Positions 25,301 through 40,300 of a stretch of DNA of 64,000 nt are shown here, one piece after another (within the stretch, counting starts at the first letter, position 1; each line of letters begins with the position of its first letter). The position numbers and the translations under genes were made by a program. The notes beneath the pieces are model-generated. The model was not told the DNA's origin. It made no database searches and was given only the letters and a program-made list of their open reading frames with translations. Source of the stretch: Shinisaurus crocodilurus (taxonomy: Eukaryota; Chordata; Lepidosauria; Squamata; Shinisauridae); NCBI GenBank assembly GCA_021292165.1, contig CM037879.1, positions 159,619,278 through 159,683,277 of the forward strand, written 5' to 3'.

Positions 25301-28300
25301 AAGGGATCATTCCACACCATGCAAGCCGCAGCCTTTGCAAAGGTCTCTAAGATGCCAGGCCTGTGGAGCAAGGTCTCCAGTTGCTCAGGGCCCTAATGGA
25401 TTTCCATCCCATCCATCCCATTGTGGCAGAAAACAATCCTCAGAAATTCCAAATAGGCAGATTATTCCACCAAACTGGGTGGATGTGTGTGGTTTTGACC
25501 ATCTCTAGTTAATATTGGTATGTCTGCAATAATTAGGAAAAGGTTGTGGCATTTTACCCTATGCGTCCTGTAAGAGTGACTTCAGGGATTTTCTTGTTGT
25601 TGATGTCTAGGATAAAGGCGTACTCTCTTCTTTCCTGAGTGGAGTGATCAGTCATTCTGAAGTTGGTACCCAAATCAATGTTGAAATAGGGAACCTGGAA
25701 GTCGCTGGTAAAAATCCTTTTGCCTCGATTGTAGCTGAAGATCAGTGTGGCTTCACATTGTTTTGCACCTAAAACACAGAATGGCAAGGGATGATTACAA
25801 ACAACACTAGTACTGATTGACATTATTGCAGTAACTGAAAATATTTGTCCCCAAAGAACAAAAGGAAACAAAAAAGTGGATTCTTTGGATCCTGGCTCTA
25901 AATTCTAAAAAAAAAAAAAAAAAAAGCTTACCATGCAACCTATCTCTATCTAGGCTAATTCACACATCTCTCTATACTTGATCTCTCTATACTAGATGAC
26001 TGGGAGCTGAACATGTAATTTGACCCAACTATTGTTAAGTCTATGGTTGATGGTGCAATTGTCAAATGACAGGCATATATGTGTGAACCAGATCTCTGGC
26101 TCAGGTACATCTGGCTTACTATGTGTCCATTTCATCAAAATAGCTGACATTACTGGTGATTTAATGTCCTGATCCTTCAAGGATAGTTTTTGGCAGGAGG
26201 GCTAGGTACTTGCATATGGTTGCTATAGAGATTTTGGCAGAGAAGACTACTTTACTATTTTTGCAAATCGTACCTATACATAAATAATTGCATAGCCTCT
26301 TACCTTCAGCTTGAGCAGTGAACTTCAAGGTGTCTACCAAGTCCTTTCTCTCTTTCTTTAATTCATAATCAGCACTTGCAGTATATTCCTTTACTTCCCC
26401 TGTCGGCTGTAGTTCAACTTCATACCTAATGATGCCAAAATGCCAAGATGCCAAGATTTACATCTGTCATTGTAAATAATGAAATATGATCATAATTTTC
26501 TTGTTTAAAAAACCACTTTACTAATCAGATATGATCGTGTGCTTGTTTGCTGTGGTTGTTTTTAAAAGAGATCAAGATGTATTTGGCAATGGCTCCAATT
26601 TAAGGTTAAAAAATGAAATTGTATTAAGGATTATTGTTCATGGGACTGCTGATGGCATCTAGGGCGTATAATGACCTCCAGTGTTAATTTCTGTGGAGTC
26701 TCATAAGCTTAGGATACCATACTCATGCACTTTTCCTAGGCATGGGTGAATTGGTCTGTTTCTTGTCTGTGTAACTTTCACAGATCTTCATCCCTAAGTC
26801 TGTCCTGTCCTGTTTCTGCATTATCCTGCAAAATCTGCATGAAAATCTGCATTTAAATGCACACTTAAATATGTATTTTAATCTTATTTCCCCTCAAAAT
26901 ACGCATTTTAATTAAACTGTATTTTACAGAGCAATCCTATGGCCCCCTAGACACTGTCCTTCTCACTGCCATTATCACGAGCTGCTATTGCTCCTCACGC
27001 TTTCTCATCATTGCTACCACTTGCTTGCTTGACAGCCAGAGAGGCAGTGAGCAAGTAGGCAGTGGCATCTACTGCTCCTCCTTCTCACCACCTCTGCTGT
27101 ATGGGCCAGAGCAAGAGGCACATAAACAAGCAGGTTGCAATGGTGAAGAGGAGGTGCAACTCCAGGGGGCTCTTGCCAGTGGGCCCCTGCTCGGGTGTGG
27201 GCCCTTGAGAGAGGTGCCCGACCATGACTACCCTTGATGCTGGCCCTGTTCACAGCCACTGGGGAGGCACTGAGCAGGATGTACCAGTGAGAAGGAGGCA
27301 GAGCTTCCCATCACTAGCCCATTCCTATAAGATATCAGAAGCAGAATAAATTATGCAAAATAAGCACATACGTGGACTTTTGCATTATACAGTCACAGAG
27401 GCTCTCTTTTCTTCGTGCAGAATTTGGGTTGGTTTCAGGCAGCAGATAAGCCATAATAGAAAATGTGGGCTGCACACATAGAGAAAGCTGACTTACCTGG
27501 TTTCCCCAGTGAGTGGATAATAAGGTGCTTCCTCTGTGGAACTAGCATTGGAGTATTCTATTCTGGTACAGAGGTTGAGACCAGCAAAGAAAGGTGTGCA
27601 AGATGTCTGGGACTCTCTGTTCTCAATCAGAGGGGGGATCATTTCAGTGCGGGTTAGGGTGACCAAGTTCAAAGTGTTGCTACAAAAGTAAGAGGAATAA
27701 ATTACCTATGTTTATTCACTTAATCAGCCGTCCTAAGGAAGAGCTTGTAAAAATGGGTATGTTACCATCCTGATTGTGCAGTGCCTGGCAAGCAAATGAG
27801 GTTTGTGTGTTTTTTGGTTTTTTTAAAAAAGAAACGTTTAGCGGCTTTCACCCTGGGACAGGGGCGTTGAACCTCTTTCAGCCTGAGGGCCACATTCAAT
27901 TTCAGAGATGCTCTTGAGGGCTGCATTCCTGTGGTGGGCGGGGCCTAAGGCAAAAGGGGCGGGGCCAAAAATACCAAACACACCAGCATATTGTAGCTTA
28001 AAGCTCCTGGTGGCATTCTACTCTTTTAGAATGGGGGAAAAACTGCACAAAGCCACAGAATGATGATCAGTGCTCAGGGAAAGCGGGGGAGGGCAGGGGA
28101 TGGGGGCATGGCCATCTGGGGAAGCCCAGGAGGGCTGGACTGGGACCCCAGGGCTGAGATTCCCCACCCCTGACCTAGGGTCCCAAAGCACTTTGAAACC
28201 TGGCTTCTATGTCATTCAAGTAGTGGCTGGAGGAAAAATGAAAAGCTCTAAATTGCAATCCCCAGACTACCCCAGCTACTCGGCTCTACTGCCAAAAACA

Positions 28301-31300
28301 TTCTGACTAATAGAAATATCTATCACATGGTGGAGAACTGCAACTGTAGGCAAATTCACACGGTCCATTTCACCTTGGGAATAACCATATGTGGAAAAAG
28401 TGGATCATGGTTATTTTTGTGAATGCAGTGGCTGAAAAGAAAGGGTCACACTGACTCTAGAAACTATTGAGGAACATCTCCATTATAAGCCGACACATAT
28501 GTCATGTTTTTCTGTGACAGTAGGGGAAACACAGCATAGTGTTTACAAGACAGAAACCCCCACAAAGGAAGGAATTGCTTACACACTTCATATTCCCAAA
28601 CAATACCTGATGCTAAAGAGCTTGGTTGGGGTCTTTGGTGCAGGAATTGTGAACTTAAGCTTTCCAGGTTTCAACACAATGCGGGCTTCAATTCCAGACT
28701 CATGGTATATGTTGGTGTTCATCTGCACGCCATTTCTTGCAAACTCAGGGATGTTCACTCCTACATGTGTTACAAACTCAACTGCCACAGAGGGTTTAGC
28801 AATCAATTCTGCTTGCATCTACAGGATGGACACAAAACACTAACACTTACTTTCTCTTTCATGGAAACTCTCCCCCCTCCCATCTGTTAAATCATAGAAC
28901 AATTTCTTTAGATTCCTGGTGCTGTACATATTGACAGTGTATTTTCCTAACTGGTTTGCTACATGGTAAAGTTTGTCTCCTAACTAAGGCACAATGCAGG
29001 AGCCATGCTTAGGTGGATGCGCAGAAGACTTCACGGTCATGGAAATGGTTTTACATACACCTACATTTGTACAGTCTCATGCTACTTTTATACACAGACT
29101 AAAGAGAGACTTCTCCACAGATAGACAGAAAGATTAGGGCCAAAGTACAAACTAGCTTAGGACATAAGTACCTGTACATGATTTTTCAAGTTCATAAAAG
29201 TACTTGGAACACACACACACACAAAAGATGCCTCATTATACAAACCAGAGCCAACATGAGAGTTCAGACTGAGAGATTGGGTTCAGACAACACAATAACC
29301 CTCACTCAAGGGTTGAGTATGTGTTGAGTGTGGGTTGTTGTTGAACCGTGCGTTGTTGTTGAAACGTGAGTTATCGTGTTGTCTGAACCCAGCCAAGATA
29401 ACAAATCATGGCAAACAGCCTGCAGTTCACAACCCAACATCAAAGCATGGATTCGCTTGATGGGTTGTTCATGGTTAACAAGCCATGGTGTGTTAGCGTA
29501 GCTGGGTTAACACAACACAATAACCCATGTTTCAGCAAGAACCCACACTCAATGGTTGAGTGTGGGTTATCGTGTTGTCTGAACCCAGTCAGATAGTGAG
29601 GTTCATTGCTATATCGGCACTCTGCACACAAATTTTTGTGTGTTTGTGTTTGTGAGGGAAGGGGGAGTGATGTTCACTACACTACAAAGGGCAGCTTTCC
29701 ATACACAATGGGATCTGCATGCTGAGCTCCAGATGCCCATTGGAGCTGCAACAGCTGCAGCACTTGGTTGGATCAAATTATGGATTTAACTAACCAGTGT
29801 GGAAGACTGGTGGGAACAGAGAGGTTGAACCAAAGGAACACCAGCATGGAAGGTACTTTATCGAGTACCTTAATCGTAGAAATGTGATGCAAATATTTCA
29901 TAAGCAGTTATAAATAATTCAACTCCTCGTTTTGCTTTTGCATGTCTTCATGGGACTAATCTTTATGCCACGTTAGTTCCAGTAAGGCTTGGGATTGGTA
30001 CATGGCATTCTAAATCAAAGTGGCTGTGCAGTCTTGTTAATAAACCCTCAAAAGTTACCAGCCCCCCCCCCCCCAAATTACTCACCTGCTCTATACTCAT
30101 AGGAAATCCAGAAACCCCACCCCGACTCCTCCAAAATTTTAGGCAAAAGACACACACCCTGTGGCCTTCTAAAAACTGAAGCTAAGAGGCAATTGCAAAG
30201 AGTAAGGGGGCTGGGCCCTCTCTGCCCCCCTGTAATCTGAGCACTGCCTTGCATTAACTCAGCAGTTACTATACTCCACACGGATCACTTCTTTGCTTGT
30301 ACAATAAAGTTGAAGATCAGGCGGAAGGCTGCTAAGACTCACATTCCTCTGTTCAAGTTTCACTCCAACCTTTGCTCCAGGAGTGGCTACTCCAGATAAA
30401 GCGACCTGTAGCTGCAGTCCAGCACCAGTTGGCAGCTCAAATTCATTGTCCATAAAGATGTAATGAAGAAAGAGGTCATTCTCAGTCCCTTTGGAGATGG
30501 CCTGGGCTATCTGTGGTCAAACAGGAAGAAAATGAAATTATTTGTTACGTCTGTATCACATCCTTCACCCACTGTTAGTCTGTCCACACTCTCTGATATT
30601 TACACAAGTTATACCTTGCTGCAAGCTTTAAAAACAAAAATAATTAAAGATAGAAGGGAGAGTCTTTCAAATATCTGATTTAATCTTCATAGAAACAAAG
30701 AAACCGCCACAACTGTTTTAGGGATATTTAATTACTCCAGACTACACTCAAATGTATCTTGGGGTAGTAAAATGTCCCCAGTATGAAACAGAGGAATGGT
30801 GTGAGAAGAAGTCTGCTTCCCCCTGCTGGTTTTGTTTGGAAAATGTCATGGGACATTTTTTATCCTGATACATTAACATTGCCTGGGACAAAAAAACAGC
30901 CAATAGCCAAAATCAATAGATTTGGGGGGTTAATTTTTTGTCCCATGCCCAAAGAGAGCCTGGGACAACTCTGTATGGACATGCAAATTGACTTCCCTGG
31001 ATCAGTTTTAGTTGGAAAAATTGACCCCAAGATGTTACTTTGGCTGGGACAAAAGATACCCCTACAACCAAGGATTCAAAGTGCTTCCTACGCAGGGATG
31101 GGGGGGACTCGGACTCCAGGACTCGACTCGTGAGTCGGACTGAGTCCCCCCTCTGACTCGACTCGACTCGGACTCGAGTCCCAATATTTTTAATGGGACT
31201 CGAGACTCGACTTGGGACTCGAGACCAAGGACTCTTCAACATCCCTGGGCTGTGCCAGAAGGAGTGGAGAGAAGTGCGATTGCCGGCAAAGATTTTATTT

Positions 31301-34300
31301 TTTAAAATCATTTCCCTAAAATGCAACCTTTCAGACATTTTGGGTTTGGCTGCCTCTGCCTGCCTGCTTTGGGGTTCCCTGCCTCCTCTGCCTGCCTGGT
31401 CTCTTCTTAACCAGTTCCACAGTTTGAATTGTCCAAGACAAAGGCCTCTGCCTGCCTGTTTTGGGGCTCCCTGCCTCCTCTGCCTGCCTGGTTATTTTTT
31501 ATTTTGGGTTTGTCTGCCTGGTCTGTTCTTGTCAAAATCAGTTGCAGAGTTTTGAAATAAAAAGGCACACTTGTGCCTAGAGTTTATTTAAGCCACACAT
31601 CTGAAGTAGCCTTATTTTGTTCGGGAAAAGACCCATTGATTTTAATAGGGACTCGTGGAGTCAGCTTTGGGAGTGACTCGTGACTCACCATTTTGGACCA
31701 AGGACTCGGACTCGAGACTCGGGTCCAAAGACTCGTGACTCGACTCGTGACTCGAGACCAAGGACTCTTCAACATCCCTGTTCCTACGGCGGAAGCAGTA
31801 GGAAAAGATGGGAGGTTTACAAATTGAAGATGTCATCTAGACCCCTGTAAAATTCCACAAATGAGGGCAGGGTGATTGTAATATAAAAGCTTTGTCAGGA
31901 AGCACCTTCAGTTGCTTTGTTTTGTCCCAGGTGCTTTTGAGTACAGAGAGAGAATTGTAAATGATCATTGCCTGAAATTTGCAGACATTGTTTACTGCCA
32001 TGCAGTTGACAATTTCCTAGAAGGACCACATTATAGGTGCAAATTCTGCAATGAATAATGCAGTCATAATTTACCCCAGTCAGAACAACATGGACACAAT
32101 GTACTCAGTGTGGTTGAAAGTTTCTCTTCTGCCTGGCTTGTAGAGATCTGACCGCAGGATAAAAGCTAGGGTGTGTGTAGAATTAGTCATTGTGAATGGC
32201 TTTTTAAAAAACAGGGCTTTTCCACATGAGGCTGTTAATCCACTCCATCTACTTTTGATTTTGTTGCAGAACTGAGATCTGAGCGCTACACGTGGAGCGC
32301 TTCCTGTCTTGCTTTCCTGCTACAAAACTTCTAGGTGGCATTGCGATATAGCGGAATAGTGCCAATACAGCATTTTCTTTTACTTACAGAAATAATTACC
32401 TCGTTTTCCGTGCTCTAAAAAAAACTTGTGGGCTGTTTACAAACAGAAGCGAAACTGGAGGGTCAGGACGTCATCTAAAGATCCCGTAAACAACCGTGAG
32501 TAGGGGAATGACTGAGCACATAAGAAATGCTTCATGTAGAAAAGCTCTAAATAGCACATGTGTGTGGGATGGTTCCACTAATCTCGACTGGGTCCCTGGT
32601 GGCGGGCAGGGAGGCTTTAACCCTTTGCCCCTACTGTGGTCCCAGTCCATATCAGCCCATGTCTCCCTGCTACTTGCACTGGACAAAAAAAGCTACCATT
32701 CATGCCAATAAAAGCTTTTCTTAACATACATAGCAGGCATGGGCCCCCCAGTCAGGATCAGGACTGCAATGGAGGGCAAAGGGTTAAAGATCTCCTCACC
32801 CCTGTGCCAGAGCTTTGATCCGGATTGGGCCCCTACACCTGCTATTTACTTTTTCAAAGCCATTCACCCAATTGCTAATTGCTTGAATGGTGTCTCATCT
32901 AGTTTGTCCCTCAGGCTTGCAGAGCTGCCAGATTGTCTTTTTAATTAGTCCTATGACTTCAAGATAATAATCAATACCTTTAAAAAACTGAGCATCTGCC
33001 TTTGTGCCAATGAGTTGTGACTGTTGGCCAGCTCACGCAGTTCAGTCCTAAGCATGTTCACTGTGAAGCAAGTCTGTCTGTCTACTTTTAATGTATTTAT
33101 ATTTTGCCTTTCATTACCTGAATTCCAGAGCAGCTCACCATAACATAAAAACACACAGCACTCCAATCGAATCCAATAAATCCACAGAATAAAAGCAGCA
33201 GCTTTCATTCAGTGAGACTTGCAGTGCAATCCTGTGCATGACCAGTTGGAAGTATTCAATAGGGTTTACTCCCAGGTAAGTATGTATAGAATTGCAGCCT
33301 TGCTCCCTAATATGTGTGTTTAGGTTTGTAGCCTTGAAAACCAATATATATAGTGGTGGTTGGTGTTGCACAATGACAGGGATAGAAATATGTGGGGTAA
33401 AACACACTGCACAATTATGATAATCGGCATTGAAAACCTACCTTGTCAGGCACAGTCTGCAGTGTTTTAAGGCTTGTCAGAATCAGATTCCTCAACAGCT
33501 TAAAATCACTGAGTTTCAAGTAGCCCAGCTCTTCCCCGAGAATTTGGAGGTAGGCTCTGGCTTCAGGAGCTTCCTTGGTGGTGATTTCTTTGACCACTTT
33601 CTCTAAATTAAGCATGATCCCTTTCATAAAATCCTGAGAATGCAAGAAAAAGGCAATGAAAATAATGTCTTTGTAACAAACCTCTGATTTCACTCTAGGC
33701 TAGTAAGTCCACATGTCATGTGCACGTATGGAATTTTTGATCTCACCTAAAGAAGGGATCTCTCTGCCCCAAATGGTCTAAAATAACTTACACCAACTTT
33801 GATTAAGAAACACAGCCCCTTAACCTCTTATGTCATCTACATGCTTTTACATTATGCCCAGCATCCAAAGATCCTAAGACACAGGTGACTGGGCTTTCTG
33901 TCATTTCCGTTTCTGACTGCAGCTCCATATGCTGCATCAGCTACCTCTCAAGGGAGATGCCTCTGACTTTTGAAAAATGGCTTTTTAGATGATGTGGGAG
34001 CCTGCACTAAGAAGAGGACCAAGAATTTGGAAACCCATGTTTCTAGGTGCTCATGCTCCTGCATGGCTCTTTGTATCCAGCCTTTTATGTTTGCCTCTTT
34101 TCATGGGCTGCAGCCCCTAACTAGGGTTGCCAACTGACCAGAAAAGGGTCCTGGTCTTCTGTGCCTTCAACAACTAATTGATCTGCAGGATTTAGCAAGT
34201 ACAGCTTTTCACAACCTCAAGGTAAACATTGCCACCTTCTAATAACTGCAGATGACATCGCTGTGTTAAAGGGCACAGGAGCATGGCATAGTCCAAAAGT

Positions 34301-37300
34301 TGGCAACCTTGCCCAATGTTAAGGGGCCTATGTTGCCACGATTTATACTTTGGACTCTCCAGTTCTTCTTTATTTCTTTATGTTCCCTACCAAGATATTA
34401 CATAAGAAAAAAGAACAGTGAATATTAGAATAAAAGAATGGCCTGAGAGATCATCTAGCACAGCATTCTGTCTCTAACAGTGCTTAATCAAATGACTCTG
34501 ATATGTTTACAAGACATCCCCTGTTGCTTCTCTCTGTTCTCTGTGTTATAGGAAAGATAAAAAGTAGTTGGGAAATATTGTAAATTCAGCAATAAATAGC
34601 ACTAATCCTAAGCATATCTAATCAAAAGGAAGTCCAACAGGGTTCTTAAGGACTTACACCTTAATAAGTGTGCTTAGCTTTTCAGCCTGGCTAATAATAT
34701 GATGTTCACTAGAGCACTGGTCAAACATTGTACAGGGGCTCTAACTGTTGCAAGGTTTTATTGTTTTAAATTGTCGTACACTAATCTTGATGGCTTTTTT
34801 TAGCAGGTAAGTTGGTATATAAATGTTAATAATAAAAGAAAAAATAATGACTTCTTCTAAAAACCAGCTGTACAATATCGTCTAGAAAGCAATAGTATAC
34901 CTGATCCTGTCTTCCATCCTTGGAGTATCCAAAGTAGTCAAAGAGTGCTTGGGAAACTTGTTGTGGTACCTTGCCCTCAACCCAGTACAAAGCTCTGGTG
35001 GCACTGTCAGGGAAAAACCCGTTTGGTCCAAACATGCCTTCCAGTGTCGGCTCAAAGTTTTTCCCGTCCAAGCCAATCTGGTGGGGAGCAAGGAGAGAAA
35101 CAGTGAGTATAGTAGTTTTTCACTTGAGAATCCATGTTAACTGAAGAGGACAATTACATACACAGGCTACAAATGCAGAAAACAAGTATGAGAATTTAAT
35201 TTTTGCTCGCTAAACATGCGAGCATACCCTGTTCAAAGCCCCAAGCGTGAGCACATGTCCACCGAAAATGTTCTCAAATTGTCGAACACGTCCTCGCGTT
35301 CATCTCATTCCTGATTCCCAGTTCGATTTGTGCAAATTTCCTCACTAGACTGAATCAACCCTGCTTTAGTCTATGGAGAAAATTTGTGCAAAATTGGGGA
35401 GATTTGCGCAAATCTCCCATTTGATCAGCTGGTTGATTTGCGCAGATTTCCTGTTTGCGCAAAGCAAGCGGCGACTGCAAACGCGAGTGGGAATTGGGCA
35501 CAAGATGAATGGCGAGACAATGTTCGGAGAATCCTGGCAACCTCGAATATTGCTCCTTCACCCACCTATAATTGCACAGCTATTCCGTCCTCTTTTCCTT
35601 TAGCGGATTTCCTGGGATAAGAAAAAAGGCAGAAGAAGCAGTGGGGGAAGCAAGGGTGGGCTACCAGTGGATGATGACCTCGTCTGAACCCCCCATAAAA
35701 TTCTGTGAATGAGGCAAGGAAATCGCATGACAAAAGCCTCATCTGGAAGCAGCCTAGGTCTCACTTGGGGTGATATGCTGAATTCCAGGTGCACTGACAA
35801 CTATATATACTACTTTAAACAAAGTGATCTTAAACCATGAGGACATCTGAAACCAACGGAAAGTTTGTCTAGCAAAGCACAGGCTTCAAAAAGAAGCAGA
35901 TTCCTAAAGTATGCCCCCAAGCTCACCTCCTCCATAATAAATGGCTTCATTTATTAATTACTGAACCACTTTGCAGACAGCAAGTCTCCCAAGTCCTAAG
36001 CCAACATTCTAACCACTACACCACACTGGTTCAGTGCAATCCTATACATGTCTACTCAGAAATAAGCCCCACTGAGTTCAACGGGGTTACTCCAAGGGTA
36101 TAGGATTGCATCCTCAATGAACAAATGCACTAAATCTGCCGACGACTTCAGCTCGATTGGGAGATCTCACATGTAAGGCTCATTGTTCTCTGTTCTCATT
36201 GTTCTCTTAGGCTTGGTCACTGCATTAAGGGACCTTGTCTTTTGCGATCAAGATGTTAACGGGGTAAGAAGAACGGGTGTTAATTTAGCAATTTTACTCA
36301 CACTCCAGTTGAGGACTGAAATTCTCCCATTTAGCAGCACACCTTTTGATGGCTGACCCATTGTGAGCACACACTTGCTTTCTTGTTGAATTATATGCTT
36401 TTGATTTTGGATTTTTAACTTTCGTACACTTCTTTGAGAGCCTTTGACCGAAAAGCAGCATAAAAATAACACAACACACTCACATGTGCAGTCCAAAGCA
36501 GCGGCGCAGTGGCAGTTTTTGAACTGCAGGCGCTCATCATGACACAGTCCCCACAGCCACGCCCCCAAGGAGGGTCTAAACCTGCAGGCAGCTGTGTCAA
36601 TCAATGCCAACAAACCAATTTTCAACTCCAGTTTTCAAACAGTTTTCATCTCCACCAGGAGCAGGTCTTTTGTAAAGCTGATGAGCCTTAATTGCCCATT
36701 TAAGACCAAGCCACCCCAAAATACTTTGCATTACAACAGGGAACCATATATTGTTGCTAGGAAAATCCAAATCCCACTCCACCCCACCCCACAGCTACTG
36801 TGAGGATTGCAGCTAAACCCAGAGGGAGCAGGGGATTCTGAGTGGGGTGGCAGATGATGTCAGTGTCCCTGCTAATAAAAAAAGTATCAGTGCTGCATCC
36901 CTGCAAGTCCTGGCTCCACTACACCACTGGATTAGGGTCAATATTAGCAAGCAGAAAGAAGAGGAAGTAAACAGTAAGAAAGGAGCAGGTAGCCTTTGAA
37001 AGTTGTAGTACCTCAAACACATCCATAGGGTCCACTCCATAAAACTGTAATGCCGTTTTTAGCATGGATTCCTTAGGTACATAGCTATTAGGATCGAACA
37101 GCAGATTTCCTTCCAACTTTCCAGAAAGAGGATCATTTGACCATGGCATCGTCAGGGAAAACTGATAATTTCGTGAAAATCTTCGGAAGTCTTTGACTGT
37201 TGGAACCTGGGCCCCTTTAAGAGCCTCTTGAGTCTTGTTTTTAAGCCTGATGACATGGAGAATCAGAGTTATTAACAAAAAATCTTGGACAATATTTAGG

Positions 37301-40300
37301 TAGATTCCAGTTGTTTTTGGTATACAAGTTCTATTTAATGCCCTTTGCATCTTTGTGGGGACATCTTTACTTAGGCTGCAATTTTATACATCCTTACCTG
37401 GGAGAAAATCCCATTGAACTCAGTGGGGTTTACATGTCTACTCAGAAGTAAACCCCACTGAGTTCAAATGCTGGGGAAAATATTGTGCTGCCAACTGCAA
37501 TTTTATGAAATTGTATTTTAAAACCATATTTTATTATTTTCTATGCACTGACCAGCGAACAATGTTATTGGGTGGTCTTACATAAATATGAGTTTTTCTT
37601 TTAAAAAAAAACCACACAGTTTTTTTCAGTGAGGGAGCAACAATGGCTATCTGGCAGCCCACAAGCTGGATCTGGTCCCTACCTGTGGTCCTTCCTTCTG
37701 CTTCCAACCTGGCTGCCTCACTTCTAATTTAGCAGCCCCACAGACCACTGAAATTGTGTAGAGGCCTCTGGGAAATCCTCTCATTTGGTGTACGAAAGGC
37801 ACTTGCTGGGTGTGCTTTTAATTTTTTAATTTTTGCATCTCACTAGTCCTTTGGTTATGTCCTGGCTGGGGAGAATACCATGCTAGCCCACATGCAGCTT
37901 TCTCAGCGATAGGTCGGTTACCCTGGGTGAATCTGGCTGTTACTGGTTTAGGTGAATATCCACCCAATTCTTGCTTTAATAAGATTATTTCAGATATCCA
38001 TTCATGTAGTGATTGGGATTTCAACTGAACGTAAAACTCTACAGCTGCATCAGCAGATTTTAATATTGCTTTACTTACAATTCAGTGGAAGGGTCTTCAG
38101 AGTCTAAGATGTGGGCAATGTGTGAGGCTACAAAGCTTTTTACTTGTTCATTCTTGTCCCTCAGAAGGGCTTTAACAACCTTGGAAATGTCAGGTGGGGA
38201 AGGGTTTCTCATCAGCATGAGATAAGCGGCCAGACGTTTGTCAACTGGAGAGGAGCTCTCCTGGAAAACCTTAACAAGAATCCCTTGGTCCTGTAACAAT
38301 AGGAGAAATGGAATACTGAATTATAAAAATGGCAACTATAGCTTGATTACTACTTCGGGAAACATTTCAGGTTCATTTCTTCAGTTTATACACCCAAAGT
38401 CCATTTTAATAATGAGTGACACTCTTTGATCTACATCCTCATTGTAAATCAAAGTGCTGAGTTTCTACCTCTAGCAGGGCTGGCTTTACCATTAGGCAAA
38501 GTGAGAGATGGTTGCCTCAGGTGGCAAATGCTGGGAGGCAGCAGGACTAAGCTAGCTTGCTGCCTTCAGGTGTGGCGGAGGATGCCTGTCCCACTACCTA
38601 GTTGAAGAAAAGATTCAACTACCATTCCAGTTGGCTTTTTGTACATGGACGCCATCTTGTTCTTTGCCTCAGGTAGCAAAATATCATATCAAAAATTTCT
38701 GATTGATTCACTTCCTATTTTTTAAAATATAAATCAGAGTCAACTGATGCTAGTTTACACAAGGTTGTTGCACTTCTTAGAAATAAAACAGGATTTGTTT
38801 GATTACCAATCTAAAACATGATATATGGGGCGGGAGGGGAAGCCCATAAAGTCACAAGAGATTCTGTTTTACCTCATCAGTAATAGTCATTTTTCTCAGT
38901 GCCTGAATAGCTGCTTTCTGGACTGCAGGTGATGCAGCATTACTTCTAATACAAGTCTTTAGAGAATTTTTCACATGGGGATTGGCACCTTCCATCACTT
39001 TCCCCATATTGCCAATGGTCTGTGGAGCACATAAGAAAGAGGAAAATCAGTTTTCTCCAGCCACAGAATCTTAACATGTAATCAAGGGCAAATAAAGCAC
39101 ATTAAAAAAAATAAAATACCCTGAGCGTCAGGTACATGAGTTCATCATCCCCAGAGCATTCATTATTGATCAGTGATGTCATAAAATTTGCAGCATCCCT
39201 TATTTCTAAGGTCATAGTTCCTTTGTTGTAGTAGAATCTGGAAGGAAGGAAGGATGTGTTAAATAGCTTCAAAAGCTGCAAAGTAGAGCAAAGAATGAAC
39301 AGCTGGCGGCTTGAGGGCTACACCCAGCTTGCAAAGCCATTTATCTACCCCCGGATAGCCCTCTCAAATCAAGGTACTGTACAAACTGCCCACAGATTCA
39401 CCCATAAGGAGAATTGCTTCCAAAGGTTGTGTGTGATAAAAAAAAAAATGGCCACACTTCAATGTTAACATCTCTTTGGGGCTTTTTTTGTATGTAATGC
39501 CACAGTCATGCTCAAGCGCTTGTGCTCCACAGTTGTGAAAACCTTTGCTGCTAGATAATTAATTCTGACTTCTTCGTAGACCCTGATTGGCCATAAAGGG
39601 ATGTGGGTGTACAGCAAAATAAACTAGTCATCCCTGACACTAGGATGTTTATTTGCAAACCTTAACAAAATAAATCTCCCCCCCCCGCTCGCTCGCTCGC
39701 TCGCACACACGCACATACACAAGAAAACAAAAACAAATGACAACATACCCCGGTTCCTCTCAATTACCCATATCTAGATCCTTTTCTGTATCAGACATTT
39801 ATCTGTCTAGTCAGATCATGATTCCATCCCTGCCTCAAACTCACACTTCTGAGGGAGCTGGATAAAATACGAACTAATACGGCTGACACTCAAATGAAGA
39901 CATCAAGTAAATTTCAATTGATTGAATCTATTAATCAATCTGCATAAAACTGCATATGACTAAAACAATAATTTTGATGGGAAAATCATACTTCCTTTTG
40001 TTTGGCGATGGTGTTGGTGATGTATATGTTGCAGCAATTGCCAGAAGAGGCATTCCCTCCTGTGTGAGGGCAAGGGGGAATGCCTCTTCAAAGATGGCAC
40101 AATTTTCATAAGTAGTAGTAGTAGTAGTTATTATTATTTTAAAAACACACATTAAAAATGTGTTGTCCAAAGAATCAGAGATTGACATTTTCAGTCAGTG
40201 AAAACATTTATAATACCTTTAATTCAACCAGTTAGTTGGCTAAAGGTTGCAGCCCAAATTAAGGTATGTTTTTGTCAATGCTGCATCTTCATCAGCCTTC

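Noticed and set aside
31097..31240. CRISPR-like or satellite array from the GACTC repeats
   Set aside because: The repeats are 5-bp words without spacers of constant length, and they lie inside a hAT-like element with target duplications in a vertebrate intron.
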